DNA of 64,000 nucleotides from Lasiodiplodia sp. COLG20 (lineage: Eukaryota > Ascomycota > Dothideomycetes > Botryosphaeriales > Botryosphaeriaceae). Below the pieces are notes generated by a model. It was not told the origin of the DNA. It saw nothing but the letters and a program-made list of their open reading frames with translations, and did not search any database. A program made the position numbers and the translations under genes. The stretch covers positions 734,501-798,500 of the forward strand of contig VNWV01000009.1 of assembly GCA_009801085.1 (NCBI GenBank), in the 5' to 3' direction. Below, one piece after another: positions 11,693 through 24,275 of this stretch (position 1 is the stretch's first letter; the number at the start of each line of letters is the position of its first letter).

Positions 11693-14600
11693 TTCGTCTC
11701 CACATTTGCGCGCCTTTTAGGATGATCGGGTTTTCGCGACACGGCGTTCAGTCGAGCACCAAGCTCCTCCACCGGGCTGTCTGATACCTTTTTTCTTCTT
11801 CTCCAAAAGTCACTGCGGTTGTGTCTTTTCCTCTCGAGATATCCCGCTTCCGCGTTTTTCTTGTGCGGCTTTTCTCCATTTTCATCTATTTCTCTACATC
11901 CAGGAGAGACACCGTTCATCTTCTAGACGGTCGCTACTTTTTATACCCCATGGTGTATGGTTTCCACATTTCCTGAAGTTCTTTTTTCCATTGCCTTGAC
12001 TCTACGGCAATTCTCATGTGTACGAGGACCCGGGAGCATAGGAAGCAGGCCGGCGTTATCTGTTGGGATTGTAGAAAGGCGTTCACATGATTGTTTCTCA
12101 CTGCAGCGGCCATTTCCTCTGGGCTTTTCACATACACGCGGGGGTTTCCTTTTTCACCACTGTATTAATACTGCCGTCGGCTCGCCTGCTGTTGGTTTTC
12201 CTTTGTCTCTTTCTACCGGCGATGGACTTGCACGCCTTGTTCTCACACGGCGGTCGCTCGCTTTCATGTCAGCCTGGACGCTGCTGGAGCCGTACATTAG
12301 GATGGATCTCTCTCAGGGTTATGGTGCGCGTCCCTTGTACGATATAGGAAAGCACCGGTTTGGCATACGGAACCGGATGGGCTGGGTGGTGTTTCTATGG
12401 ACGGGCTACTGGGAGGATAACTAGTTACAGCTACTGGGGCGTAAGCATGGAGCTGTGGCGTGGCGATAGAGTGCCCGCCGCCTGTAGGCTCACGACGCTC
12501 GCTCAACGAATAATACTGAAGGATACTCTTGAATTCTGTTCTGCACTGCGAACCCCTTCTCTCTCCATGGTCTGTCTGCGCTAGCTAGTCGTTTCGGGCT
12601 TAATCTGACAATTTCCCTACTTGCCTTCAGGCGTCCAGCGCGAATGCACCCCTTCCCCCCTCGCCTCGTCGGCGCCGCTCGCCTGCCAGCCGCGGGCGCC
12701 GGTGCGCTCTCCGATCCCCTCCGGCGAGAGCAGCCAGACATGCGCGGAGCGGGCGCGGCGCCGCTGAAGCGCAAAGACATCAACGGCTGGCGCCACGATG
12801 GCGCCCCGGCGCCAATCGACTAATCAATCCTCACAATCACTTGCATTTGCGACCAAGCGCGGCGGACAAGCACGTCAACTCCACTTTCTTCTGACCGGTT
12901 TCTGGGTGCCTGACGGGCTTGCACTTGCTCTTTCGAGCAACTACTCCTAAGTTGTCCCCTAACATCGGACCCTCCTTGCTCGTCGACTAGCTCAGCCTCT
13001 TGCTCTCTGCCCCTCCCTCGCCGTAGCCGAAGTGTTTCAACTGCAGAGGGCCTTGCAACTGGCGGGCCGGCTGAGCTGCATCGTCCGCGACGGGGAGGAG
13101 TCGCGCAACGGGCGGCCCACCTGCGTGCTGGCTGCTGCGTGCGCTCCTACCATTGCTCCCGGCCAGCTGGGAATCTTGGCCACCCTGTGCCTTCCGCTCC
13201 GTGCCTATCAGGTACCGTCACCGCACACACACCAGCACAGCCCCCCCGGCCGCCCGCCGTTCCGCTCGCAATTCCCTCCCGCCGCTGCCCGCGCGCGCAT
13301 TACCCACACTAACATCGACCGGAATATACGAACTCTTCATTGCAACACGAGGTTTCAACTCTACCTCCACCGCAGTCTCGGGATCCCGTATGCGCCGGCC
13401 GGCACAAGTTTCATCCACATTGCCAGCCGCGTGCCGGCTTGGACCAAACACGAAGAGATCAAGCAGCCAACCCACGATTCGCGGGAAGACGAGCAGAGGC
13501 ACCATTCGTCATAATCGCTCAATCGCTCCGTCTTCACGAAAATAATCAGGGAAATTGCATGAGCCTTGACGGCCGTCATCACCCAACCGGCCCTTTTTTC
13601 GACTGCCGCTGGAAATATTCGCCTCTCGGAAGCCGTCGACGTCTGCAACTAGCCTCTTTTTTTTTCTTTCTCGCCGTTGCGAAGGGACGTTCGAGGCAAG
13701 GTGACACAGGACTTGGACATTTTCCCTTTGCCTTCAGCGTCCATGCGTAATGGCGTCGGCGGCGCAGCTTGGCACAGCTCGGCTGGCGTAAGCGCATCTG
13801 CGGGCGGAGCTAGGGCATCCCTCCCACCCTCTTCACTCTTCCTTCCACGAACCCAAACCCTTCACCACTCACGTCCAATAACCAAGCAGATACAGGACGG
13901 AGTGAACTAAACACAACCGCTTACCAACATGACAGCAAACGCTCAAAGCGAACCGGATACTTTGGTCCACGGTTGCCCGCCACGTCCTACCATGCGTCCT
14001 GCACCCAGCCACCCACTCGTCATACCTGGCCGTCAGCCAACCGGCAAGACACCGCGCAGAGGACCCTGAATATCAGCCGTTCGCCGCTAGACAGATGAGC
14101 GGCGCTGGTCGCTTGCTTAGCCTTCCAAGTTTCTTCTTGCTTTGCTTTTCCCGTGAAAAACTGCCCGGCCGCTGGCTCTGCTGCCCGCCGCTTCCGTCAT
14201 CAGGGTGTCGCCGCTGGCTTCCCATCCCGCTGCTGCTGACGTCTTCGTTCTGTTCTGCGCGCCAAAACATGGCTTCTCCCCGTGACGCGCTTCCTTATGT
14301 CGGAGGGCTGCAGACAGCCTACATGGTGCTAGTCAGCTAGCCTGGGTAGCTAAAAAGGTTGCAAGGATGAGCGCATGCAAGCACCTGTTGCTGCTGCTGC
14401 AAGTGCGGGCGGCTGTTGGTGGCACGTGCGCCTTCTGGGGATTTTTTGATTCGAGGCTGCTGCTACTGTTGCTTTTTGCCTCCATCTGCTAGCGCACTAC
14501 TCTGCCTCTAACACCCCCTGCTTCTTGCGCGGCTCAAGCATGACGGGAGGCCGACGTGTCCACTCATTTGAGCAGAGTGTGTAGTGCGTGACTACTGCTC

Positions 14601-17600
14601 TTGCATATTGCCCGCAGGGATGGCTGCGTTAGCGTGCAACCGTGAAGGTGTGTGACTTTGGGCTTTTGCCGCGAGAGATGCGGAATTCTGGTGCCGCGAT
14701 GCGAAAGTTGCATGGTCTTGCTGCAGCAGAAAAGCAGGTGCAAGAGGGGTGCACACCGCCGCTGCACGCTGGCGTACGTTATGCAGCGGGAAGGAGGGGC
14801 GGGGAAGGGATACTCAGTCGGGGAGGTGAGTTTGTTGGTGCTTGGGTGAAGCTTCTGCAAACAAGGGCAGGGGGCGGGGATGGGGGGAAAGGGTCAGCAG
14901 GTCTGTTTTAGCACCGTATTGCAGGCCGGCGGCCAATCAGCGGCAGGCAATGCCGTGACTTTAGGCAAAATCAGGACCGACGAAGAATGCGCTCGCCAGG
15001 GGGTGGGCTCCGCTGCAGCTATTCCCGTCGTCGGGTTAGATGGCGGTAGGGGGGAGCGCGGCGTTGGGTTTGATGGTGGCGGACGCGCTGGTTGGGAGAT
15101 GGGCTGCTCCCTCTTGGCAGCGCGCGGGGCCGGGGATTGATGATGGGCTGCTGCTGCTGCATGAAGCAGGGTTCGTGTAACCCCCATGAGATTGATCACT
15201 TTTCCCCCCGACCACTCACTTTCCACGCCTCTTTTCTTTTACTGTTGTTTCCGCTCCCGCGGCGCCGCACTACTGTCAAGGTCCCGCTCGTTATGTGGCT
15301 CCTCTTCGCACTTCGGCCTCTTTGTCGGCTTAACCCCTCAGCCTGGATTTTTTTTCGTGCAAGCCATCCGATTGGGTTTTTATTTTTGCTTTGCTACCAC
15401 CTCGCCTCTCTGAACGCCGGCGCGCGGAGCGGGCTGGCGGGATGGGTGCGGCGCCTTTCTTTTCACAGCCCCCGGGCCGGCAATGGGGTTACATCGGGCG
15501 TTCGCTCGGAGGGTTAGAGAGAGGGTGCTGCTTCCGCTGTACTGTTTGGGGCGGGCGGGCTGGCGGGATGGCGGGCTTGCTGGACGCTAAGCTGGGCGCA
15601 GTTTAGCCTTTGGCTTTTCGGCGGCCGCCAGCCCTGTCATTGTCATGGGCAGCGTCGGCTGGCGTTCTCCCTTCGACTTCCCGGTCAGCGCCGCGGCGGC
15701 GACGACGACGGCGGCGGCGGCGCTGACTTGTGGTGGCTTGGTTGGCCAGCGGGCTGCCCGGGATTGGTGCGCACCATGCGGTACGTACACAGGACTTTTT
15801 CTGGAGGAAGGTTGAGCGGTTGAGGCTAACGCTGCTAGCGTCGCTGTGCCAGAAAGAAGACAGCCTCCACATAATGCAAGTGACCTTTCCTTGGGGCCCT
15901 AGCACGAGACAGCGAAGCCGGCAGCCTTCGGGACTGTTGTCGGTGCATCTCTGGGGCTTGCCAATGGCCCCTCCCCGCCCTCCACTTGTTGTTGGTTGGC
16001 TGCCATTCAGGCGAGACATGCGCATTTTACAAATCGTGTATTAGTCGTTGCGGTGGCGATGCTTACGCGCAAGCAGCCCCAGTGCCTGAAACACGAACTC
16101 TGAAGCGCCCTGTTCGGACGAGGCATTTTGCGCGCGCTTCTGTCGCTGTCGGGAGGCGCGCTACGGGATGAAAGTAGTGAAGTCAACCACCGCACGTGCT
16201 CCACCACCACTTTCCCTTGCCACGCCTCCACTCGCCCATTGCTCGGACCGAGGACACTACGGCTCAGAGGAAGAGAGGAGACGTTACCTAGCCCAGCAAA
16301 TGCTCCCCCCCATCCGTGATGAAGGCACCAGTCCGGCAGTTTCACGGTGCACCGCCGGAATGGTCGAACGGCTGCGGATAACACTGGAGAATAGGCTTTT
16401 TTTTTCCGCGACACTCCTCCGGCTCTCGTTGGGGCTCCCGCGAACCCGCCATTCTGGTTGGGTGTACGGACCAGGAACCAGCTTTGGGCAGAAGTCATCG
16501 CTCGCGCCTCTGGTGATGCTTCCCCGTGCTTTTCCCAATCCTCCCCTGGAGTCCCCCCGCTGGAATCATGAGATGGTGGTGTGCTTGTCATCGCTGTGGT
16601 GCCATGCTGTGCCGTGGGGATGGGGCCCGCGCTCGGGGCAACCAACAAGCTGTGCAATTTGCCAGTTTACTTTTGCCTCATTTGCCCACAATCGAAAAAA
16701 AAAGTAGCTGGGGGCAGCAGGGATGCTGACTGGGGTACGAAAGCACCTCTTTTCACGTGGATGGCCGTCCCCTTTGGAGAAGAGGGGACGCTTTGGCCGC
16801 CGTTGGACGCCGGCGGGTCGTGCAGAATCAGGACTCCCCTGCGGCTGAGCTTCCTTCGTTTTGCATCTTTTGGCCTGGCGCTTGTCCTTCCCGAGCTGCC
16901 GCATCCCACCTCGCGCCCATTCCTTCGACAGCAAGGATTTGCAGCTTGCCTTTTAGCCATCATGCGGCCTTCACTCGGGGAGAAGGGCCCCAGACAGCCG
17001 CCGCACCGGCGCGCCGTCGCGCATCGGAAAGCGCGTCGGACACGGAGGCGAGCTATTGTGTGATTGAGGCTCCCCAGATGGATCTGCGCCTTTTGTTCAT
17101 GCTCGTGCTGCTTGGCGGCCCAGATGGCCAAAGTGCCCCGCCCTATTTGCCTTCAGGGCAGCGTAGACATGGATTAGGGGTGTTGAAAACGCGCAGCTCT
17201 GGTCCCAGCAGAGCCACGAGGTGATCGCCAGGTACGACCGATATGAAAGGCGGGTCATTTGCTCGATTGGTGCGGACAAGGATGGTGCAAAAGGAAATGG
17301 CCTTTGCAGCGGCCAAAAAACTTGGCTCTTGCGAAGCTGTGTGGGCTCTCGTCCGCCCATCCCGGTCCATCCGCCGTGCGGAAGGGTAGACAAAGGGTGG
17401 GTGTGTGGGCGTGTGCGTGCGTGCGGCTTCTCTCGGAGAAGACGTGCTGGATTGGAAAGGATCATCACTGCTCGTGCTGACTGCTGCTGCTGGCTGCCAC
17501 CAGCCCTCAGGGTCCCAGCCACCCCGGCGAAATGAGTCGAGCCTATCTCGCGTTGTGGACAGACCAGGTACACGGGATCATGTGGCGACCCACTCGTTGC

Positions 17601-18042
17601 TGTGCTTCTACATCATTGTGGCTCCCCTGATGAGTGAACCATCACGGCCTCGCGCACGCTGCGCCCAGGGCAGCTTTCTCGCATCCACAGCGCTGGCATC
17701 GTGGCCCCTTTCATGTTGTCATTGCATGTCTATCTGGAGTCGTGAGCCGGGTTTGACAACGCAATTACCCATCGGCTGGCTCGGGTCGTGGGCCCTCGGG
17801 ACGTCACTCCATCCTTTCACATGTCATGTCGCTTCCGTTCCCCAGGACTCCAGGCAATGCGATGTATGATATCATTATGGTCCGAGTCCTCACGAATCAT
17901 CTTCGATTCGCAGGCACGATCTTTTGATTCTCTGCCTCTTCCGGGGTATCGTACTCGCAGATGATGGTCTCAGTTGCCCTCCCAAACGCCGCGTTTGCCA
18001 TGTCCGAAACGCCAATTCATATTGTACAGTCGTGTCGAGGAC
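11693..18042. other. Gene-free stretch of 6.3 kb downstream of the C2H2 gene
   Basis: I see no convincing protein gene. The region alternates GC-rich and pyrimidine-rich blocks; open frames are short, overlapping on both strands and motif-free. A 46-codon frame at 13929-14069 starts in a good context (CCAACATGACA) but has no recognisable content. Three GGCGCC palindromes lie within 12789-12813. The 3' end of the C2H2 transcript and possibly noncoding RNA or a distal regulatory region lie here. Confidence 0.4.
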
Positions 18043-18779
18043 CTAGTCCCTCCCGTACGTGATCTTTCCTCTCTTGTTCGGCTTCCCGTCGGTATCCTCG
18101 TCATCCTTGGCCGATGGGCGTTTCTTGTTGGTTGCTTTGCTCGTAGTGCTGCCGGGAGTCGGATGGTTGCTGGCGCCGGGGAAAGATGACGCTGGCGTGG
18201 GAGCATGTGAGGGCGTTGTTTGCGCGGATGTCGGACCGGGCGAGTCCTGACAGCAGCCGTGTTAGTCATTGCGGTCCTTCTTGTTTGCATCAGCACAACA
18301 CCTCGTGCAAAAGACAAGCGACAGATAGCCGCGGGGGAACGGTGGAACTATGGACTAAAAGACAGCGTACATTCATGAGAAAGCTCTGTGAGCTTCGACT
18401 GAATATGCGGTCTTGCTCGTTGATGGCAGCCTTCCGGCGCGCGGCACTACCAGCGCCGGCACCGCCAGACGTAGAGGCGGTCGATCCCTTGATGTAATTG
18501 TCAAAGCCCTTTACTATATTGCCAGCACTCGTCTCCTCGAGGTAGCTTGTCTCGGCACGGTATATATTCTCTTCGATAGTGTTCTAAGCCAACCGTCAGC
18601 CAACGCGCACTTCCATATGCCACAGAAGCGTGTCGAGTTACAAGTGTAGCATCTAGGACGCGCTTCTTCGCCAAGGCCTCGCGCAGGTCGCGTCGTAGCT
18701 TCTCATAATAAGGCATGCCGCGCGTAGCCTCAGAGTTCGCATTGGGCTGCGCATCGGCAGGCGGCGCGTTTTCCGTCAT
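18043..18779 (-). CDS. EAF6: Chromatin modification protein Eaf6 (NuA4 acetyltransferase subunit)
   Basis: Three exons on the minus strand (18779-18642, 18583-18371, 18246-18043) give 184 residues. The Eaf6 core is plain: GMPYYEKLRRDLREALAKKR, then after intron 1 NTIEENIYRAETSYLEE, a coiled-coil helix, and AGNIVKGFDNYIKG. After a 124-bp second intron comes a Ser/Thr/Pro-rich stretch, a basic patch (NKKRPSAK) and the typical terminus KRGKITYGRD. Eaf6 is a small helical subunit that tethers the Esa1/Epl1 module of NuA4 (and NuA3 in yeast), acetylating histones H4, H2A and H3 in the nucleus. The gene is head-to-head with the TFIIS gene, so two chromatin/transcription factors share one promoter interval. 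The family call is certain; the splice sites all keep frame. Confidence 0.93.
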
Positions 18780-19112
18780 GTTGCGCGGCGGAAAATGGCA
18801 ATCGATCGGGGCCGAGCAGATTACGGTGGTGGTGCAGGGCGACAGCGCCGCAAACTGGAAGCTTGCAATAGCTTGACGTTGGGGTTGAAGGTACGTCGCG
18901 AAGCTGCAGGCGACGCGGCGAAGGCGGTGAGGCGCTAGCGCGTGCTTGCCCCGCGGATCAGCCAGCGCGGCGGAAGCAGCCGTGAACGTTCAACCACGAC
19001 AAGAAAGCTCGACACGCGCCCATTGTCCGCAGCATCACCACGCCACTCGCCCGACACCACTCCGCACTCCGCGCGCCTGCTCGCACCAGCGCTGCCCGAG
19101 TCTCTGCCCATC
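18780..19112. promoter_or_regulatory. Bidirectional promoter between EAF6 and TFIIS
   Basis: These 333 bp separate two divergent start codons and must contain both promoters. No TATA box is evident. The sequence is GC-rich near EAF6 and becomes C/A-rich before the TFIIS start. Confidence 0.5.
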
Positions 19113-20082
19113 ATGCCCATGGACGCCAAGGAGGTCGAGTCCCACGGCCGCGCCAACACCAAGGCCCAGGCCGCGGGCGAGCCCGGCTCGTCGCTCATCA
19201 AGCTTCTCGATGATCTGCGCACCGGTGTCCAGGCCACCGAGGACCTGCTGCGCTCCACAAAGATTGGCATCATCGTCAACAAGCTCAAGACCAGCAAGGA
19301 CCCCAACGTCGCCAAGAAGGCCAGCGAGCTCGTCTCCAAGTGGCGCGCCGACGTGAAGAAAGCTGGCGCCGATCGCTCCTCCACTCCGAAGCAGCAGAAC
19401 GGAACGCAATCGCCCGCCTCCCAGGCTGCAGCCTCGCCTGCTCCAGTTGCGAAGCCCAAGCCCAAGCACAACGTCCCGCTCGACAAGCGCAGCGTCGACA
19501 CCGATGGCGTGGATTGGAGGCTTACCGGCAACGCTACCCGCGACAACTGCCTGAAGATGATGTACAATGCGTTGGCATTGAACGTCGACGATGGTATGTC
19601 CCACTACCATACTTGTATGGCTGTGGGATAAATTTCACTAACCGATGCATGCAGCCCCCAAGTCCGTTCTGAGCGTGGCCCGGGACGTCGAACTCGCCGC
19701 GTATAACAAGTATCAACCGGAAACCTCGGCCGCCTATAAGGAACGGATGCGCTCGCTGTTCCAGAACCTCAAGAACAAGTCTAATCCCGGGCTACGCAAG
19801 CGGGTGCTATCCGGCGAGATCCCTCCGGCCAAGTTTGTCGTCATGTCAAGCGAGGAACTTATGTCTGCCGAGCGTCGCGCTGAGGCAGAGCGTCTGGAAA
19901 AGGAAAACATGAACAAGGCAATGGTCGCCCAGGCAGAGCGAAGCATTAGTACCAGTTTGACGTGCGGCAAGTGCGGCCAGAAGAAGGTCAGCTACAGCCA
20001 AGCCCAAACCCGCTCTGCTGATGAACCTATGACAACGTTCTGCGAGTGCACGGTTTGCGGTAACCGCTGGAAGTTCTCCTGA
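19113..20082 (+). CDS. DST1: Transcription elongation factor S-II (TFIIS)
   Basis: Exons 19113-19593 and 19655-20082 give 302 residues, normal for the family. Residues about 1-80 form the TFIIS N-terminal (LW) domain with KLLDDLRTGV and SELVSKWRADVKK. A Pro/Ala/Lys-rich linker follows. The central polymerase-binding domain starts at DNCLKMMYNAL and includes RMRSLFQNLKNKSNPGLRKRV. The C-terminal zinc ribbon has CGKCGQKK and CTVCGNRWKFS, with the acidic hairpin SADEPMTTF whose Asp-Glu pair reaches into the RNA polymerase II active site to stimulate cleavage of backtracked RNA. The 61-bp intron keeps frame (LNVDDAPKS). A second ATG six bases downstream (19119, giving MDAKEVE) is an equally plausible start. 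It shares its promoter interval with EAF6. Confidence 0.94.
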
Positions 20083-21130
20083 GATGGACCAAAACCTGGA
20101 TGGACGCCGCCCCATCATCTTTGTTTTTCACACCGCGGCCATCTGCGGATCAATTTTATATGTACGATACTTCCGGAGATACCACATGCCGGGGTCCCTT
20201 CTTGAAGCATAGGGCAGCGAATGGTGGATGCGGAGTTCAGTAGAAGATGGAGTTTCGGGGGATTAGCGTTCGGCGAGGTTTCGCGGCAATCAATCCTGCG
20301 GGAAAAGATTTGTGTTTTTGGCACTGCCATTGTTGGGGCGCTCAAACCGCCCCGCCACGCCTGCCCTTTCTATTCGATCTCATGAACTATTTAGACAACA
20401 AGCAAGCAATTTCGGCAGACTTCACAATGCAGCCACATAGGCTATAGAGAAGTTGGTCCTGAATTGGAAAAAATTGAGAAATAAAATAGCAGTTCCATCA
20501 AGAGGTCTTCTTGCCTATGGATCTCTGTTGAGCTGCGCGTTCTTGAGCGCACGTACAGTCTAAATGACTGGTCTAATGACGTAGAAAAGATGGTCCAAGT
20601 CCGTATATTCTGCAACTCACAGTGTCCTGATCCATACTCCCGGCATCCTTTAACCTCGACGTGCAGTCTCTATCACTTTCTGAGGTTGTCTTCTAAAGAA
20701 GCGGAGATGTCACAGTTAGAGCATCTCCACCACTAAGTTGTTCCCTCACCTTTGAACACTAAAGATGACATAGAATGGTCATACGGTTTACTCGATGGTT
20801 GAATTTTTAGCCTCTGACTCTCATCTATTATTGTTGCTGAGCAGGTTTCGTCATGGATAGTCTGTCACACATTGCATGCTCCTAAATGCCTCTCGACACG
20901 ATCATAGTTCAAAGTCGAGGTAATGATATCGCCATGACCAAGAACACATGGCGTAGCTTTGGTAGTTACAGCATGATTTGGGCCATGGAGGCAGTTGTCA
21001 AACATCAGCTGATCAGAATGCATTATATATTCGCCGACAATAATCCCTCGATATACGCCATCATTTTTTTGATCCCTTCTAAATCGTCCACACCCAAATG
21101 TACCATAATAATGCGACAACAGCCTCCACA
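20083..21130. other. Convergent 3' intergenic region
   Basis: About 1 kb between the ends of the TFIIS and UTP12 genes. It is moderately AT-rich, holds their 3' UTRs, and shows no protein-like frame or RNA gene. Confidence 0.5.
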
Positions 21131-24072
21131 CTATGCCACATCAACAAAAGCTCTCTTCTTCTTCCCCTTCGCCCCCCTCTCCACCACCTCCTCCACATCC
21201 TCAACCCTAACAACCTTCCCACTTTCCGCCCTCGCACCGACAAACTTCAACGCCGCGGCGTTAAAGCCCATCATATCCTTCAGGCCACCAAGGGTATTTC
21301 TCAAATCCTCCCTCATGCCTTCCAAGGTAGTTTTCAGCTCCTTGCTGGCGACTATCTGCCGCTGATGCGTCCTCAGCATGAAAAACAACACACGGCACAC
21401 AAGCGGCACGCTCCACTGGCGCTGGACCCAGATTCGGATGAACGTAAACAATCCAGGCACGGCACTGAACGGTAGAACAAGGAGAGCGTCGTGCAACTGT
21501 GAAGCGGGGATCTTTGCGACCGTGTTCAGGACGTGACGCTCAGCCGATATGTCACCAAGCGCCATGAAGAGAGGGTCACGCTGAGGCGGGGCCATGTTGG
21601 CGGTCGGGTTCGCGGCCTTCTGGGCACGCCAAGCGGCGACGACTTCCAGGTCGGTGAGGCCGAGCTCAAGTGCCTCCATGATGCGTTCACCGGCCGTGAG
21701 GGTAGCGATGGTCTGTTTGGTGGCGGCGCCGACTTCGGTATCCTTGTCGTCGTTGTCACCGTCGAGGTTGGCGGCAAGGGTGGACTCGTACAGTTCTTCA
21801 AGCTCGCGCTCACGCTCTTCTTCCAAGAAAATGGGCTCGTCGCTCTGGTTCCAAACGCGCATGCTCTTGTCGTGCGAGGCGGTCACGACGAAGTCGCCTG
21901 TCCGGCTTACGACCATGGCCCAAATTTCGCCGTGGTGACCTTCCAACTTTTGGATCTGCTCGAACTTGTCCCCATCCCAGGTCTTAAGTGTCCGATCCTT
22001 GCTAGCGCTGAAGAAATGGTGGTTCTCGTCCTTTGAGACCGGATGAGGAATGAATGAGACCTGCATAATGCTGTCGGTATGCGCAAAGAAGGCTTTGTGG
22101 CAGTCTCCGAAGTCGAGGCCCCAAAGGCGTACGTTCTTGTCCGCACTGCAAGTGGCAATGAGCTTGCTATCAGACGAAATGGACATACTCAGCACGGGGA
22201 GCTTATGTCCGTAAAGATTGAGGAAAAGTTTGAGAGAGTCGACGAAGAAAACCTTGACGGTATTGTCAAGAGTAGCCACGGCGAGCAGGCGGGAATCCGG
22301 AGAGAAGCGCAAGCTCAAAATGTCGTCGTTGACCTTCAGTGTCCGGGCGTGCGCCAGCTTAAGTTTCGGCGTCGTTCGCTTCGTTCCTGGAATCTCTTCC
22401 TGCACAATCTCAAAATTCCAGAACTTTGCCGTCTTGTCCGCACTACCGCTCACGACGGACTTGCCATCGGGATGTAGATCCAAGCTCCATATTGCGCCCT
22501 CATGCGCCTGCACAGTATCAACGAGTTGTGATGATGCAATATCGAAAAGCTCAATCTCTCCAGTCTTGGTGCCTACCACGACAATCTTATCTCCTGGCAG
22601 GAAGGCGCAGCACAGAGCGTAGCCACACTCCAGCGTGCGCAAGCACTGCTTTGTCCGAATGTTCCAGATCTTGAGACTGCCATTCGACGCGGAAGCAAGC
22701 ATGCGGTCATCCGAGCTCAGAGCGAGAGAGCGCACATCAGCCCTGTGTCCTGGGAGTTCAACGGAGTAAGATCGAGAGTACTCCGGGGGTTCGTCCTTGG
22801 AGGCTTTCTTGGTGCGTTCCTTCGTTGGTACGCTGTAATCCTCCAGCAGGTTATTTGTGGTGGACACAATCAGCTGCAGCGCTTTCGCTGTCCCCCGCGC
22901 CCAGTCAACAGCCCTGACCTTGCCTCCAGTACGGACAATAACATACGGGACGAAAATGTCTCCCACACCCGCCGTCGCGATATCTTCGTCGTCGACATCG
23001 GCCATGTCCACGTCGGCGCCCTTTTCCTTCAGCTCCCTGAGCTTCTCCTTTCTCCTTCTCTTTTTCCTGGCCATGCTCTTTTGCACCTCTTCGTCCGAGC
23101 GGATGCGCCACAACTCCACCGCCTTCTCCGAACCGTGTATCGCGATGTAGTCCATCTTGGGATGGAAGCTGATGCCGATCGTTCTGTCTTTACCCGCACG
23201 GTACAAAGTGCCCCTCTCCGAAAGGAAGTCGGCGTCTGCAGTTTCTCCGACCTGTCTCGCAAGGGTGCGCAACCCTTCCCGGTCAATCGTCCACACCTTG
23301 ATTTCTCCATCATTGCCAGCCGTAATGCAGCCATTGCCATCGGGGGACAGGCCCATAGACCAACATTCGCCATTGGTCTGAGCGACGTGTGTCTCAATAC
23401 AGTGTTGCGAATTGACGTCCCAGATTTTTATCAGGGCATCCTTGCTAGTTGACAGGAGGAATACCGGTCCGTCGTCAGCGAGATCAGGCGCCTCCTCGTC
23501 CTCGTCGCCAGCACCAGTGCCGACATGCAGGAACCTCAAGCCGGTGATTTGGTCCTTGTGGCCGCGCAGCTTGAACAAGCCGACTTCAGCGACCAGATCC
23601 CACACGATGATATCCGTGTCCTTGGAGCCACTTGCCAAGCGCACGCCGGAGTCGTCAAAGGTCAAAGTGGTGATGGCAGACTTGTGGCCGTTGAAACTGA
23701 TGATTAGGGACGAGGAGCGCGAGTCCCATACGCGAATGCTGCCGTCTGCATGGCCGACGGCAAAAACGTCGGGGTCGGTCTTGCTCTGGGCAATTTGGGT
23801 GACTTCGGCGGAGCAGGAGCTGTCGCGCCAGGAGCTGAGCAGTTCGCCCTTCTTCAAATCCCAGCAGAGCAGCTCCTCGTTCGCGGCGGTGTAAGCATGG
23901 CCGGCGCCGGTGTTGCGGGCTGCGGTGGACTCAGGCGCCCAGACGACGTTCGAGGTCGCCGAATTCACGACGCCGAAGGTCTGCGAGTGCTCATACTTGC
24001 TAGTCGGGTCAGCCGAGCGCCGGCGACGGGCGTGCAGGGCCCAGGAGCAACTTACACGTAGGACTTGACCAT
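21131..24072 (-). CDS. UTP12: U3 snoRNP/SSU-processome WD40 protein Utp12 (Dip2/WDR3)
   Basis: Exon 1 is only 17 bp (24072-24056, MVKSY plus two bases). A 56-bp intron and one long exon (23999-21131) follow, giving 961 residues, close to yeast Dip2. The splice yields MVKSYVKYEHSQTFGVV, the expected N-terminus. A tandem array of WD40 repeats in two propellers follows, with repeat ends such as IRVWDSR, IIVWDL, IKIWDV, LKIWNI, AKFWNF, VRLWGL, LKTWDG and MRVWNQ. A charged Lys/Arg-rich segment sits between early repeats. The C-terminal Utp12 helical domain (about 770-940) has ERIMEALELGL and the basic tail KGKKKRAF. The protein works in the nucleolus in 18S pre-rRNA processing. Starting at an in-frame upstream ATG without the splice would add an unrelated N-terminus and was rejected. 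Confidence 0.95.
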
Positions 24073-24275
24073 GGTGGGGATTTCGTCGTGGTCGGCACGG
24101 CGTCGCAACTTTTTTGGCGGGCGACGACTTTTTGGACGCGGCGATCGGGCCCCACGTTCTTGGCACTCGTAGGGCGGACCACGCCCGCCCGACTGCTCCA
24201 CCACCGCCAACGACCTCACCCCCCGGAGCTCGCATCCCTCCACCACCGAACGCCTTCCCCGCCAGGCCACCCACC
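24073..24275. promoter_or_regulatory. Bidirectional promoter between UTP12 and ARPC2
   Basis: Only 203 bp lie between the divergent start codons. The interval is C-rich on the plus strand near the ARPC2 start and shows no obvious TATA box. Confidence 0.5.
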
